64,000 bases of DNA from Theocolax elegans (GCA_026168455.1 CM047431.1:27717569-27781568), one strand, 5' to 3'. Shown: positions 11,255 to 22,973, counted from the stretch's first letter. A program made the numbers and translations. Notes: generated by a model not told the origin, from the sequence alone.

Positions 11255-11586
11255 GCCGCGAGGCTGTGGTCATTGGCTGTGTATGAGTACTGTGTGTGAG
11301 TGAACTTCTATGAGACCGGTCTGTGAGTGCCATTGTTACATATCATTTATCCTTTTATCTTTTTAAGCTTTATTGTATTTATATTTAGCTTTACTCTAGT
11401 TTTTAGTCTTATGCGTAATCGTACCGCATTGTATTATATGTAAGTTACTTTTCGTGCTGGCCTTTGGCCTTAATCTTTTTAATGTTACAAAGTTTATATT
11501 TTATTCTTTATTTGTTGTAATTTGTGCTACCATGGGGGTTTAGCCCCGTAGCCTAACAATAAAATCAATCAATCAATCAATCAATC
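11255..11586 (+). other. 3' UTR of element A: terminal hairpin and (AATC)n tail
   Basis: A short hairpin (GGGG, loop, CCCC) lies at about 11,535-11,547. It is followed by an AATAAAATC sequence and about five AATC repeats ending near 11,586. Three other non-LTR 3' ends in the window have the same arrangement, so the hairpin probably marks the RNA end recognised by the reverse transcriptase (inference). Confidence 0.7.
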
Positions 11587-12029
11587 TCTGGCTGGGTAAG
11601 TATATACACACTTTACACTGCTCCTATATACCTCCCTGATTCACAAAATGTTAAATGTTCATTCGGGAGTATACTTATATTACAGTGTTCGTGGTACCTG
11701 GGAGCTCTTCTTGGTATAATACTTTTTGTGTTTTTGAGACCAGAGCTTTCAGTACCAGTATTTCCATTTTTGTTTATTTTGCACTCGCTGGCGGGACATC
11801 GACCATCTTGACCAAGGTTTTCATCCGTGATATGACGTCTACATGACCATCACTGTTGACCGGCATGATACTACCTGCTGTGCTTCTTTAATCCACGCCT
11901 GCTTTGTACATGTCAACATTTGAAACAGCTAAACGAATAAACCTAAGCCCTTCTCTACACCTACCTACTCGCACTGTAAATAAGCCCTACCTACCCTCAC
12001 AGACTAAAACCCTATCCCAAGCACAACAC
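11587..12029. other. Spacer between non-LTR elements A and B
   Basis: No gene is recognised. The segment 11,950-12,010 holds CT-rich ACCTACC repeats. Similar GGTAGGTAGG strings occur in the solo LTR near 51,590-51,630, but the match is too short to claim homology. Confidence 0.4.
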
Positions 12030-12288
12030 ACATAAGCAGCCGAAGCACTAGGCGTTGAAGGTCAGCAACAGGCAGGCTCCTCCGAGTTTGACACCGCCAA
12101 GCAGATAAAGCAAGGAGGCTATAAATAAGGCAGTCTCGAGGACCTTCCTTAGCTCCACAACTGATAACTGTTGTGTCAGATCATTTCGTGTCATCGATAG
12201 TAAATACCAAGAAACTCTAAACGAGAAATCGACTTCTTTATCAAATCGTTCTCAGTATTTCGACAAATCACGTAATATCGACAGTCAT

Positions 12289-13122
12289 TTGAATCTGAAT
12301 ACTATCAATAATTGTCATTTACAAGCATTAGATATGTCTTTCAACGGCAATAATTATTTTTCTAATGGGCATGCTCCTCGGTTTTCTCATGAGACAACTT
12401 CTTCTCTACCTCAAACTTCATCTCAGGGTACACCAGCTGATTGGTCAAATATGTCTTATTCTGACAAAATGACCATGATTTTTACCAAAATGACTCAGAA
12501 TCATAGTAAGTTAACAAATCAGCTTGACTCAATGAAATCTCTCCTGGGTGAAAATGCGTCTCGTATGGACAGGGTTGAGGCTCAGTTGGAAGAAATGAAG
12601 AGTACATGCTCTGTACCCCTTGAGTATGAATTGAAAGTATCTGGGATTCCAGCTAAGTGTACTCTGCCTCCGAGAGATTTGATTGTTTTTATTTTAAACC
12701 GTTTAAAATTGTCGTGTTTTGAGAGCAATATTATTGAGGTTTGTAAATTTCAACCAAAGCATCAGGAACTAAATAAATCTACGTTGTCTCATTCGAATGT
12801 GTCAAAATTCGTTTCTTATATTGTAAAGTTTAAATCTTATGATATCAAGGAACATGTTTTAAAGGTGAAACGCAAATATGGGGAAATTACATATCTGAGT
12901 CTTATCTCTACTCAATCCACTTCTGAAAATAGTCCGGTAATTAAATTATATAATATGTTGCCCCCAGCTATATACAGATTGCTTGTGCAAACTAAAATCA
13001 AGGCTCGGGAAATAAACTATAAACATGTTTGGTCTAGAAATGGTTTAACATATGTTCGTCGCAGCGATCATACTGATACTATAATTATTTCTACTCAATA
13101 TGATTTAAGTAAATTACAGTGA
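12289..13122 (+). CDS. ORF1 protein of non-LTR element B
   Basis: This 277-aa frame is uninterrupted. The first 70 residues are Ser/Asn-rich. Residues about 60-110 form a likely coiled coil (MTMIFTKMTQ, LDSMKSLL, MDRVEAQLEEMK). Residues 115-270 resemble the RNA-recognition-like domain of ORF1 proteins (YELKVSGIPAK near the start). A nearer ATG at 12,334 would give a slightly shorter protein. Broken ORF2 follows after about 75 bp. The role should match ORF1 of element A, from which it differs strongly. Confidence 0.7.
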   Translation: MNLNTINNCHLQALDMSFNGNNYFSNGHAPRFSHETTSSLPQTSSQGTPADWSNMSYSDKMTMIFTKMTQNHSKLTNQLDSMKSLLGENASRMDRVEAQLEEMKSTCSVPLEYELKVSGIPAKCTLPPRDLIVFILNRLKLSCFESNIIEVCKFQPKHQELNKSTLSHSNVSKFVSYIVKFKSYDIKEHVLKVKRKYGEITYLSLISTQSTSENSPVIKLYNMLPPAIYRLLVQTKIKAREINYKHVWSRNGLTYVRRSDHTDTIIISTQYDLSKLQ

Positions 13123-13189
13123 CTACATAAGGTGCAGACAGGTTATCAACCAGAGAATAGTTCACCTATACTTCCTTCATCTGATCCCT

Positions 13190-14818
13190 ATTTAAGTCTT
13201 TCAAATTAATGTAAACTCTTTAAAGGAACATATTAATGATATTCAAGATTTTCTTGTGAGGGAATCTATTGATATTTTATCTTCGTCCGAGACATGGCTT
13301 ACACCAACACAGCCTACCTCTCTTTTTAACATCGAAAATTATGTATTAATTAGAAGTGATAGAAATATTAGATCGACAGGAGGAAAGAAAGCTTTTATAC
13401 AAGGAGGAAGTGTGGCTTGCTATGTTCGCAATACTGTTTCTTTCAAGTCTCTTTCTAAATCTGATAACGTAGATATTAATGCCAATGAATTTTTGTGTCT
13501 TGAATTATCTCCTAGTTCCAATTAAAAAATTCTATTGTTGTCAGTTTACCGTCCTCCTAAAGGTCAAGTCTTGTCTGGAGTATTCCAAGTACTTGGTGAT
13601 CTTATTCATTTGTACCAAGATATTATTTTGGCAGGTGACCTGAACTTTGATTAATCAATTGATAACTGCTATGGTAATCATCTCAATAGCTTGATTGGTG
13701 ATTTTAATCTGCATCTTATTCCTTATGGTCCAACACATCATCGCGATAAGTCGAATACCTGATTGGATGTAATTATTGTTGATTCTGAGGATAAAGTAAA
13801 GGGATATTATAAATCTCCAACTCCTTTCATCAACTATCATGACTATTTGATATTGGACTACGGATTAGAACAGCCTGTCAAGCCTCACTTTTCATTATCA
13901 TCTCGTAACTTTACCGGTTTCAACTTCAGCGGCTTCCAACTTTAACCAGCTTCAACGGAAACCGGTTTGCAGTATAAAATTATGCGAAAGCAACTTAAGT
14001 TGAAAATTAAAAAGGCTCGTGATGTTTACCTCGTGAATGCTCTAAGGGATGTTTCGGACACAGCTACTTATTGGAAACTGTTGAGTAATCATGGTCTGAC
14101 AAAACCTAAACTAGAATCTCCTCTTCATTATTTTAATGCCGAAGATCTCATTAAATATTATTCTGAAATTGCTTCGTGTCATCCATCTTGTTCTTTGGAT
14201 CAATTCGAGGAAATTATTAATAGGCCTTACCATGAAGGAGCTGTTTTATTCTCGTTTCATCACGCTGATTATAAATCTGTGCTGTTGGCAATGAAAGCTT
14301 ATCTGCCAAAATCTAAGAGTCGCAGCTGTGATGATTTATCTCTCTCTTACTTCGCGGATGTATTCATTATTATAGTGCCATTTTTTGTGAACCTTTTTAA
14401 TAGGTATATTCGGCGTATATCCTGATCTGTGGAAAAAATCAGTAGTGGTACATCTATGAAAAAGAAGTATCCCTGATTCTTTAGCTGATACTCGCCCTAT
14501 TGCACAGCTCCCACATTTTGCCAAAGTATTCGATCGCATTATTTCCAATCAATTAACACATTATCTTGAATCCACGTTTTTACTTTCTCCATATCAATCG
14601 GGCTTTCGTAGCGGCTTTAGTACTCAGGCAGACCTTTTGAAGGTTACAGATGATATTCGCTATGGATTCGAGTATGGTATGGTAACTTTTATGGTATTTT
14701 TTGAAATGAGTCGAGCATTTGACACCACTGATCATACTATTCACTTAACTAGATTTAAAGAATTGAACTTTTCTCCGTTGGCAATGAAGTTGTTATATTC
14801 TTATTTATTAGACTAATG
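13190..14818 (+). pseudogene. ORF2 of element B: endonuclease and partial reverse transcriptase, broken
   Basis: Endonuclease segments are recognisable in several frames: ILSSSETWLTP near 13,270-13,300, VYRPPKG near 13,545, and AGDLNFD near 13,630. A linker with the KARDVYLVNAL type of sequence lies at 13,967-14,200. The reverse transcriptase begin (ADTRPIAQLPHFAKV, SGFRSGFSTQ, MSRAFDTTDH) runs from 14,470 to 14,720. At least four stops or shifts interrupt it, and it ends before motif C. It cannot be functional. Confidence 0.8.
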
Positions 14819-14820
14819 AG

Positions 14821-15830
14821 CCATCTAAGATAAAAAGGTTTTGGTCGCGTAATCTTGGGAAGATCAATCTCCATGACCTAGTCTTGCAATTTTCGTCCAC
14901 CTGGATTCAACTGTAAATTTATTTTCGAGACTCCAACAATTAAGGGAAGAGAGAAGTGGCTGTTTGAAATAAGTAATACAAGAGATAAGAACTTTATATT
15001 CAATAAATAAACTTTATTAAAATCTCCTGAAGGACCAATGAATAATCAATGTCGCGGAATTAACTATAAACTAACAATTGTATCGTCGGACGCACGAAGT
15101 CATAGATTAATGAAATTACTGTATTTCGCTCGAACTTATTCATTATAAAATCGCTCGCAACACTTATCTCGAAAAGAGGATGAAACGGCGTTGGCTCCTT
15201 CCACTCGGGGAAAACGCACGCTGATAAGGTGGATCGTCTGCTATTCTCGACGTTAAGGAATTCGTCGTTGATTCTTCGTGGATAGAGTCGGCGTCGATCC
15301 AATAAATACGATCTTGACCTAGGTAAGGTAAAGGCCGGTGTGTCTCCAAGGCGTGTCCCGAGTGAAAGAGGAAGAGTTCGCAAGGAATCGAAGCACGATA
15401 CCTCGGTTTTCGTAGTACCTCCCACCCATTCAGTTCACAGATGGTCTTGATCGGAACTAACTAATTTACTCTATTTTGCGAGCGTACACACAGCACGTTA
15501 CACAACCATTACTCACCCTATCATCTAACTTATTTTATCCCACTTCGCCATCATCTGTGAATAATCTTTTAAGGCTCGACCGACAAGATATATCTCATTC
15601 CGTTTCTTCTTCTTTTTGTAATCACAACTCTTCATTATTCCCCTTCCACCGACTATTACCACCAATAACACAGATCAACATGTTTTTGTTCTAAGAAAGT
15701 GAAGAGTCATTTCCGATGTGATTTTTCATGTAAAATACGAATCCGGGGTCTGAATTGCTCTATCACGTCAGGATTTTGAGATATCCTAACCTAAAAGTGC
15801 AAAAATCGCGATTTTTGGATATATTTGAGG
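14821..15830. other. Spacer between non-LTR elements B and C, origin unclear
   Basis: This 1-kb stretch separates the broken 3' end of element B from the 5'-truncated element C. It contains a minus-strand open frame of 121 codons (15,060-15,425) with no family I recognise. It might be a solo LTR or another repeat, but I could not define its ends. Confidence 0.35.
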
Positions 15831-15844
15831 CTATGTACCCTAGC

Positions 15845-16995
15845 ACCTAGAAGACTTCTTACTATTAAACCTTCATTCAAACCATGGGTTACACGTGAAA
15901 TTAAGCTTGTCATTAGGAAAAGTAATGCTGCGTATAACAAATTCAAAAGGACGCGTCTGTTCGTTGACTATGAAATGTTTCAATCTCTTCGCAGCCGTGT
16001 TTCGAATGCCCTGGATTTAATGAAATTGCGATACCTTTCTGATAGGCTTAGTAGCGCGTGTGACTCGTCGAATAAATGCGAAATCCTCAAAAATATGGGC
16101 TTGGGTTGCCAAACCCCCACCATCACCTTTAACATATTTTTCCACTCATCAACTCAACGTTCATTATGCCTCTGTCTCTAAAGTTGTCTCACCGATTTCC
16201 TCCCATTTTGTTGACTTTTTCTTTTTTTCGCTGGATTATTCATCTATCACCTCTCCGCTATATAAATTCTCCTCTGTCACCACTAATGGCGTTCAGAGGA
16301 TTATTTCTAGAGCCTCGTCCAAGACGGTGGGTGTGGGTGGGATTTCGGTTAAGATGATAAAAATGCTTGAGCCGCAGTTGCCCCATTTTTGGCGGACTTA
16401 TTTAATGAATTGCTGGATAAGGGAATATTTCCTGGTTGTTGGAAGCAAACACTTTTGGTTCCCCTGGCGAAGTCGAGCAGAATTGGATCGTGTTCTAACA
16501 CCCGTCTCATCGCGAAACTTGTGACTTATCTAAAATTCTCAAACGCCTTGCACATGAACAACTTTTATTCCACCTAGAAAGCAATAATCTTTTAACATCG
16601 CTCCAAGTGAGGTTTCGCAGAGGTCACAGTACCCAGACGGCACTCTTAGCTGTCGTATGATAACAATTTTGGTTCTGTTCGACTTCACAAAGGCGTTTGA
16701 CACTGTGCCGCATGGTCTCCTCTTAAGCAAACTTTATAATATAGGTTGCTCTCACACGGTTTTGAGCTGGTTATCTCAGTACCTTGTGGTCTGCACACAG
16801 TCGGCGGTTGATGAGGTCGGTAGATAGTCTGAATGGATTGAGACAAATTTGGGGGTGCCTCAATGTAACGTATTGGCTCCAATACTATTTTCTATCTTTA
16901 TAAATGATTTACCTGCTGTACTTAAATATAGCAACTGCATGCTGTGTGCTAATGACGCCAGGTGTATCACTCGTTCTTTCCTGCGGAATTAGAAT
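15845..16995 (+). pseudogene. ORF2 remnant of element C (linker plus reverse transcriptase)
   Basis: Recognisable parts are the linker (PWVTREIKLVIRKSNAAY, 15,885-15,940), then palm segments in shifting frames: SSKTVGVGGISVKMIK near 16,315-16,360, a degraded motif A (LFDFTKAFDTVPH, near 16,675-16,710), and FSIFINDLPAV near 16,890-16,920. The catalytic box is ruined (the region near 16,950 reads ANDA instead of FADD). There are at least five frame breaks. Confidence 0.8.
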
Positions 16996-17195
16996 TTTGT
17001 TATTTTATTTATTGTTAAATCATTGAGTTGCATTTTTTTGTTACATTTTATTATTGTTATTTGGTGAAACTGTTAAATGTTCAGTTATTACTTAACGTTT
17101 ATCTTTTGATTATTCATATTGGAACATATATATTTAGGCAAGTTGTATTCTTATAGGGTTCTCGGGGTTTTACCCCTGGTAACCAAAAAAGTTTT

Positions 17196-17198
<3 letters not shown>

Positions 17199-17274
<76 letters not shown>
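17199..17274 (+). repeat. (TC)n microsatellite at the 3' end of element C
   Basis: An almost perfect TC dinucleotide run of about 76 bp follows directly on the TTTTCAATC end of element C. Confidence 0.95.
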
Positions 17275-17277
<3 letters not shown>

Positions 17278-17714
17278 AAGAATTAACAGCATTCTAAATG
17301 TGCTCTATCAAAACTGTATTCTTACACCGTATTTTATCACTCATTGTGTGAAATAGTATTTCAGATATTGGTCCTAAGGGCAACCCCACGTTTTGTGTAA
17401 CAAATCATAATTCATTATGTATTTATCAGGCTGCCAGGACTAAATATCTATTTAACCACTAAGTTTTTATCATTTGTCCATGACGTTGATCGAAGCCGTC
17501 CGTAACGTGCCGTCTCATTGTGCAATCTAGTCCTAATGTAGAGAGGAGCCGCTTTTCCTACGTGTGCATCCAGTGAAAGTTTTGTGGTCTTATGCGATAT
17601 CAGTGTAATGCATTAAACAGCGTAATAGTTAAAATTATTCGACAATTCACATCATTAAAAGTTTAAGGTTAGCTTGCTACATTAACACGTGGCTTATGTT
17701 ACCAACAGTCGATA
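17275..17714. other. Unassigned intergenic stretch
   Basis: I see no open frame, repeat match or RNA gene here. It separates element C's (TC)n tail from the left inverted repeat. Confidence 0.4.
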
Positions 17715-18800
17715 AGGCAGGGTTTGATTTTGACTTTGATAGTGAATTACCATACCACGATCTAGCAACTGCCTCTATGAGCAATTGATAACTTATCCTT
17801 ACTTTAAATCACAAGCTTGAAAAATAGTCAAACAATTATTTTGGGTCAGGTAACCGATTTAAAACTTGCTGAATAGCACATCTTTACATCTTATCAATTA
17901 CACTCCGAGTTTTCATCTGACTCACAAAGCACTATATATATATATATATATATATGGGTGGTTCTCTGTGAAATCGAAGATGAAAAAAATTAATATTGCT
18001 ATAACTGTGGGAATATGTTTTAGAGGTATCCAGTAGTTCTAAATTTTTTCAGATTTTATCGGGGCCATTATTTTAAGTTACAGAGAGACAAAGTTGACAT
18101 TTTAGTACTTTTTTACATTGTATGCCCATTTTCATGAATTTTTAGCTCCCAGGGGATGCATTTTTCACTAAAAACTAAAAAATTACTTTTTTTTGTAAAA
18201 TTTTCTGAATTTTTCATTAAAAATACTTTTAAAGTTATGCATGTATGCTGTCACACTCTTGCAAGCCATTTAAACCTTAAATAGTAAAAATCAGCAAATC
18301 TGCTCCGGGCTCTGGAAACCTAATGTTGTTTAAAAGATATCTTTTTATAGTCAAAAACTGCCTATAAATTTCCAGAGTGGATCTAAATCATTAAGATCAC
18401 TTAGAGTCAAAATATCTGGGAAAAGTGCCCGAAATATTAATAGAAATGTATAATTGTTGTATTATAACGATGAATCTATTAGCATGATCATTGCAAAAAA
18501 ATTTATGCACTTACCTTATAGTGGTTGAAAAATACCTCCACTTGTTTCAGTATCCATCTAATCCCCTGTAAGCTGCTAAAAATACATATATTATACAATT
18601 ATAAAAAATTAATTTTTAAACATTTATAATGCTGAATTTTTAGTTTTGCAACCCTTACACAGTGTTGCCAGATAGAGGTATTTTTTCTTTGTTGCACTCA
18701 CATAATATGACTTCATTTACATTAAACAATAAAGGACAGAAATACCCTAAATGGTAACTCTGCCCTTAAAAGAATTATAATACTAATCTGAAGGATTACT
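17715..18800 (+). repeat. Long inverted repeat, left copy (hairpin-element arm plus flank)
   Basis: The sequence from about 17,715 to 18,800 is the reverse complement of 29,933-31,545, apart from one insertion in each copy. An outer flank (17,715-17,933) leads into (TA)n and then an arm beginning GGGTGGTTCTCTGTGAAATC at about 17,956. Identity is about 90% by eye. The two copies enclose roughly 11 kb that includes the FANCI exons. A 105-bp insertion at about 18,661-18,765 is absent from the right copy. Confidence 0.8.
18661..18765. repeat. Small MITE-like insertion in the left inverted repeat
   Basis: Compared with the right copy, about 105 bp are extra here. The two ends form an imperfect inverted repeat: CAGTGTTGCCA and AGAGGTATTT on the left, matching reversed on the right as AGAGTTACCA and AGGGTATTT. 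I could not define a clear target duplication. Confidence 0.45.
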
Positions 18801-18976
18801 ATAAATATATTAACATTATTATTACAATAACTGAAGTATTTACGTATTTAATACAAAAAATATATCAACAAATCAGATCTAAGATTATAATGATTAATAT
18901 GATTAATTGACCGTAACAAGTTTGTGAAATTCAAACAATGTATTGCTGAATAATAATTAACAAACGAAACTTTTTA

Positions 18977-19235
18977 AATCAACATTACAATGGCAGATGG
19001 ATTGGACGAGGAGATCCAGTTAACTGGCCTGCTTGTTCACCAGTTCTAACGTCTCCAGATTTTTATTCATGGGGTTACTTAAACAATGTTGTCTTTCAAG
19101 AACTGCCAACTACTAGAGCAGATATGCAGGATCGTATTCGTCAAACATGCTCGACAATACCAAGAGAGATATTGCTCAGAACCGTTCCGCATTTTCAGAG
19201 GCGTTTAAATTTCGAGGTTAAATTCCTCATGTGAA
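18977..19235 (+). pseudogene. Tc1/mariner-type transposase, C-terminal fragment
   Basis: About 85 codons read through without a stop to TGA near 19,235. The segment GRWIGRGDPVNWP followed by SPVLTSPDFYSWGYL is characteristic of the last catalytic region of insect Tc1/mariner-superfamily (DDE_3) transposases. The usual SPDL motif holding a catalytic Asp reads SPVL here. The N-terminal two thirds, including the other catalytic residues, are missing. It is a dead fragment. Confidence 0.75.
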
Positions 19236-19629
19236 ATTGTGAGAGGCAAGGGAATTCACGTTAATCAAACACGCCAAAGGAAACAGAACTTACTACGTCC
19301 ATGCCATTGTTTCTGGGTAACGCTAAAAGTAAGATTTTAACTTGACAAAACTGCTTCTTAAATAATTTCTTTTTTAACATTAAAGAAATTCGCTTCGGGA
19401 ATAGGGTAACCCCGTATGGTGAAAATGATCAGTCATTGGCGTCCCTGAGCCTGGTAAATAATAAAACATTCAAAGAAAAGCTCGTGGATGGATGTTTAAC
19501 AGTTGACTATCAATTGATTTTGTCAAAGTCGCAAAAGTCAGCTTCCAGTACCATTTTGGGAGTAAGTTTTACCCGCTCTAGCCCATTCTAAAACTCAAAG
19601 CAGAGATTTTAATGTACATAAAATAACTC

Positions 19630-20165
19630 TGACCTTCAAAGGACCTTGAAAATGATGTTCAAGGTTAAAACCAATTCCGTCAAAAGATATTCCCCATCGT
19701 TCTTTGCAACTTTTCGCTGAATTAATTTTTCATAACTAGCGTAGATTTCGAGAAATTTAGGTGGGGCTATTAAAGTGGGTTTTAACCTTTATTTGAACTT
19801 GAAAAAATTTAATAAATGATACAAATGAAAAAGCAGTTTAACCATTAAATAACCATGAAATTACAGGTTCCATGGCATTTGACCTTGAAATGATATTCTG
19901 AAGGTCACGGAAAACATTTCAAAATACCGTTTCGGACGTAAAATTTTCCACTCTTACCAAATCCAGTGTCAAAAATAGGGGTTCTCATTTAAAAAAAAAC
20001 ACTGACCTTCAGATAACCTTGAAAATAAAGTTCAAGGTCAAAACCAATCTTGCCAAAAGATGTCCCCCATCGTCCTCTACAACTTTTCCCTGAACCATTT
20101 TTTCATAGCTAGCGTACATTCCTAGAAATTTGGGTGGGGCGATTAAAATGGGTCACCGTGTATAT
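19630..20165 (+). repeat. Two diverged copies of a ~160-bp unit, ~370 bp apart
   Basis: A unit with GACCTTCA, GGTCAAAACCAAT, CCCCATCGT and GGTGGGGCNATTAAA occurs at about 19,631-19,788 and again at 20,001-20,156, roughly 80% identical by eye. The second copy ends in GGGTCACCGTGTATATA, which resembles the outer end of insect DNA transposons. These are probably subterminal parts of the element that supplied the transposase fragment at 18,977. Confidence 0.6.
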
Positions 20166-20866
20166 AAGCACTCAAATATTATTAAACAAAATTGAAAATT
20201 TGTAAAAAAAAGGATACAAGATAATAAAAAAAATAATAATAAAATAGAATTTTAACATCACCTGATATAGATTAAGAATTAGGAGTAAAACCAAAGTTAA
20301 ATAATTTTTTTACAGAGAAAACATTAGATTATAATTGAACAATTTCTGTAAATGTCGAGATTAAACATAATAATAATAAAAAATTTTAAATTAAGTATCT
20401 AGTTTTACAGACGAATTATATCATAATACTGTTTTCTAAAAACGGGGAAGTTGTCGCATCTCGACGAAAATTATATTTTTATTTTTTGTAAAAAGTACTG
20501 TGTAGTATAGAATAATATTATGGAGTAGAAGACGAACGAAATATAGCTGACACGGAATGATTCTAAGTAAATGCAGTTATAAAATACGAAGAGTTTAATA
20601 TATTATTTAAGGCCAATACGCACATTAGCGGGAACACCGATAGTAAGATAAAACGAAGGTGTTGCGCAAGAGTTTCTGTATATTGTACTATAATATTGAT
20701 ACTCGGAGAAGAGCCGGACCAATCGGGTGCAAGCACAGAAAAATCGGGAACTTAAATTACGCAATCTCCATCTAAAGTAAGTCGTAAGACAAAGACAGAT
20801 TCATAGATTTTTAGGGTATATGAAAAGGACCCAGAACGGACACAGCCTTTACTAGTTTTTCGTCTA
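20166..20866. other. AT-rich intergenic stretch, nothing recognised
   Basis: I see no gene or clear repeat here. The right side leads into a Helitron-like terminus. Confidence 0.4.
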
Positions 20867-20895
20867 AAGCTTTCGTAAGGCGAAGCTCAGCTAGT
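20867..20895 (+). mobile_element. Possible Helitron 3' terminus
   Basis: A GC-richer hairpin (AGCTTTCG, short loop, CGAAGCT) is followed within five bases by CTAGT. Helitrons end in CTRR, preceded by such a hairpin, and insert before T. No Rep/helicase coding sequence is present, so this would be a non-autonomous copy. Its 5' end is not identified. Confidence 0.4.
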
Positions 20896-21177
20896 CAATT
20901 CTTTAATTTTTATCCAAGTGCAAAGTTCAGCTACCTGAATTTTAAAAAAATATAGTTTATAAGTCGAGAGATCTTGTATTCGGGAACCGAGACGCATCGC
21001 TTGTATCTACGAACCTTAGTTAAGGAACTACGGCTGCGACATCTCGTAATCATTAAGCTCTGTACGCATAGGCATCTAACGTCGGCGCCCGCAAATCTAG
21101 CGGTGCATCACCAAGCCACACTTGAGGCCGCTACCTATGTTCGAGGCAGCCCTTCGTTCGTCGCCATGTGTATATAT

Positions 21178-21199
21178 ATTTGTGTGTGTGTGTGTGTGT
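21178..21199 (+). repeat. (TG)n microsatellite at the 3' side of R1-like copy 1
   Basis: About ten TG repeats directly abut the A-rich 3' end of the minus-strand retrotransposon. A second (TG)n tract lies at its 5' end (22,670-22,682). Confidence 0.9.
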
Positions 21200-22664
21200 T
21201 TTTTTTTGTTTTTTTAGGAGGCGGTAAAAATGCTTTTTACGCACGGAGTGTGGGACTCGGTCAGCGTGACCCATACCCACTAAAAACCACCCTGCCATTT
21301 GTCTTGGCGGTGCTCCTCCTCTCGACTGATCTTTCCCCCCTCGGAAACCGTCGTAACGCATTACTTCGAGAGGGGCAGACATGCCATGTTTGGCCCTTCG
21401 TGATCGGCAATAATATCACTTGCTCGTGAATGTAGCGCGGCTACTAAGGTTGCCCCTTGTACGCTCTTTTTCTTTTCTAAAATGGTTCAGCCGCCCCACA
21501 ATGGATGCTGCTAAGGTCACTACGGCATCCCAACCTTCTTGCGAACCAAGAAGGCACATCCCGATACCCTCTGGTGTCAGAGGCCCCTTCCAAAAAGTTT
21601 GGAAAACACCCCTTTCTTCCGCGAATCGAGGACACCAGGACAAGACGTGTCTTCGTCGACACCAGGACAGGTCGGGCACTCTGCAGTCCCGCATATATGG
21701 ATGCGGTGCAGGTAACTGCGAAAACACCCATGCCCGGTAAGCACCTGGGTCAGGTGGAAGGTGACGAATCCGTGTTTCCTACTCGTCCACTTGGCGACAT
21801 CTGGGATGACGCGGTGGGTCCAGCAACCTTCGTTTGCCGAATCCCATCTCTGCTGCCACAGTTCGATAGTCCTGTTTGACCACCGACTGCTACTACCACG
21901 TGCTGCTTCGCTGCTGTTTTCTAAGGTACGCCGACCTTTTCTGTACGTATCAGCCCTCTCTATCGCCAAAAGATTGATGGGAGGAATTCTCGCGATCACC
22001 GAGAGGGCTATATCTGACACGGTTTTATAAGCATGAACCACCCTTAGTGTGGCTATTCTGCAGGCTCGCCGACAGGATGCACCGTAGCTTACGTTACTTC
22101 TTAGGGCATCCGCCAAAATCGGGGCTCCATATAAAATTACCGAGCTTACCACTGTCGGTAAGAGGGCTCGATGTGGCTGCTTTGGCCCTCCGATATTGGG
22201 CATTATGCCCGACAAAGCTCTAGCCACTCCTGCGGCTTTCGACTCTGCACTCAGTAGGTGTTCCTTGAATGTTAGCCGCGCATCCAAGATGACTCCTAGA
22301 TATTTCACCGTGTCCGCCGATCTTATACGTTTACCATTTACAGTAAAGGTGGCGTACCTCCTTTGCTTCGTTCTGGAGATAAGTACCGCCTCGGTCTTTT
22401 CGGCCGCCAGACACAGCCCATGGGTGCTCAACCATTCAGCCACTACCGCGATAGAGACATCTCCGAGATATTCTATCTCATCGATGCTCCTTGCGATGAC
22501 GACCAAAGCCACATCGTCCGCAAAAGCCACCATCAACACTCCCTGTAGAAGCTGCTGCCTAAGCAGTCCGTCGTAAATGACGTTCCAAAGAAGAGGTCCC
22601 AAGACCGAACCCTGCGGCACGCCTCCGGTGATGTTATAGGAGTGCACGCCATCCTCGGTGTCAT
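21200..22664 (-). mobile_element. R1-clade non-LTR retrotransposon, copy 1 (5'-truncated)
   Basis: Reading leftward, the element contains the second half of the reverse transcriptase domain, the C-terminal zinc-knuckle region and a 3' untranslated region ending in poly(A)-like sequence next to (TG)n. The 5' end abuts another (TG)n tract. It is the same family as 32,158-34,480. The (TG)n on both sides suggests insertion into an (AC)n target, as known for the Waldo group of R1-clade elements. Confidence 0.85.
21419..22664 (-). pseudogene. Reverse transcriptase / C-terminal part of R1-like ORF2, copy 1
   Basis: One long frame (22,664 to about 21,577) starts with GGVPQGSVLGPLLWNVIYD (motif B region), contains the catalytic FADD box (VAFADDVALVV) and thumb sequences such as VKYLGVILDARL, and ends near a CPTCPG motif that begins the CCHC-type knuckle. 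A short internal duplication near 21,620-21,680 (two similar GGACACCAGGACA stretches) throws the frame out. The true C-terminus (LTPEGIGMCLLGSQEGWDAV) is in the next frame, down to 21,419. The N-terminal endonuclease and fingers are absent. Confidence 0.85.
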
Positions 22665-22973
22665 AGACATGTGTGTGTGTGTACATACTTATATATCTAT
22701 ATATATTTGGGTACTTATATTCTTTTCGGGCATCTAATATTTTCTAATATACCTAAAGGTAAACCTAATATTTTGTATCATTTTAAATGCTGAACTAACC
22801 GCATTTTATTCACAATAATTATTGTTTTGAATTGCAATTTATTGATAATAATTCTTATTTTGTATTTTAAATAGTAACGGTTGTAATAAAATAATATACG
22901 TATATTTTATTCCCCAAACACGAAAATTTGTAAACGTGTTTACCGTGCAATTGTTTATATTCTTAATATTAAA
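22665..22973. other. AT-rich low-complexity spacer
   Basis: After the (TG)n at 22,670-22,682 the DNA is AT-rich with no coding features up to the tandem duplication. Confidence 0.5.

Larger units (their letters stand above)
7264..11586 (+). mobile_element. Non-LTR retrotransposon A (CR1/Jockey superfamily), nearly full length
   Basis: The order is: GC-richer 5' untranslated region, ORF1, ORF2 (endonuclease then reverse transcriptase), 3' untranslated region, and a tail of AATC repeats instead of poly(A). A tail of short repeats is typical of CR1-like clades. The 5' boundary is uncertain; 7,264 is taken from where the base composition changes. ORF2 has two frameshifts in its endonuclease part, so this copy is dead, although the reverse transcriptase frame is whole. 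Confidence 0.85.
12030..14820 (+). mobile_element. Non-LTR retrotransposon B (CR1/Jockey superfamily), 3' part missing
   Basis: The element has a 5' untranslated region with a CTATAAATAAGG sequence near 12,119, an intact ORF1 and a heavily broken ORF2. ORF2 stops abruptly inside the reverse transcriptase domain near 14,818, before the catalytic FADD box. No tail is found there, so the 3' end was deleted or displaced. The 5' boundary is an estimate. Confidence 0.75.
15831..17274 (+). mobile_element. Non-LTR retrotransposon C (CR1/Jockey superfamily), 5'-truncated
   Basis: The copy starts in the ORF2 linker, runs through degenerate reverse transcriptase, and ends in a 3' untranslated region with a GGGGTTTTACCCC hairpin near 17,164-17,176 and TTTTCAATC followed by a long (TC)n tract. 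5' truncation is usual for non-LTR elements. The same TTTTCAATC end is found, inverted, at 40,230 and 41,665. Confidence 0.8.
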
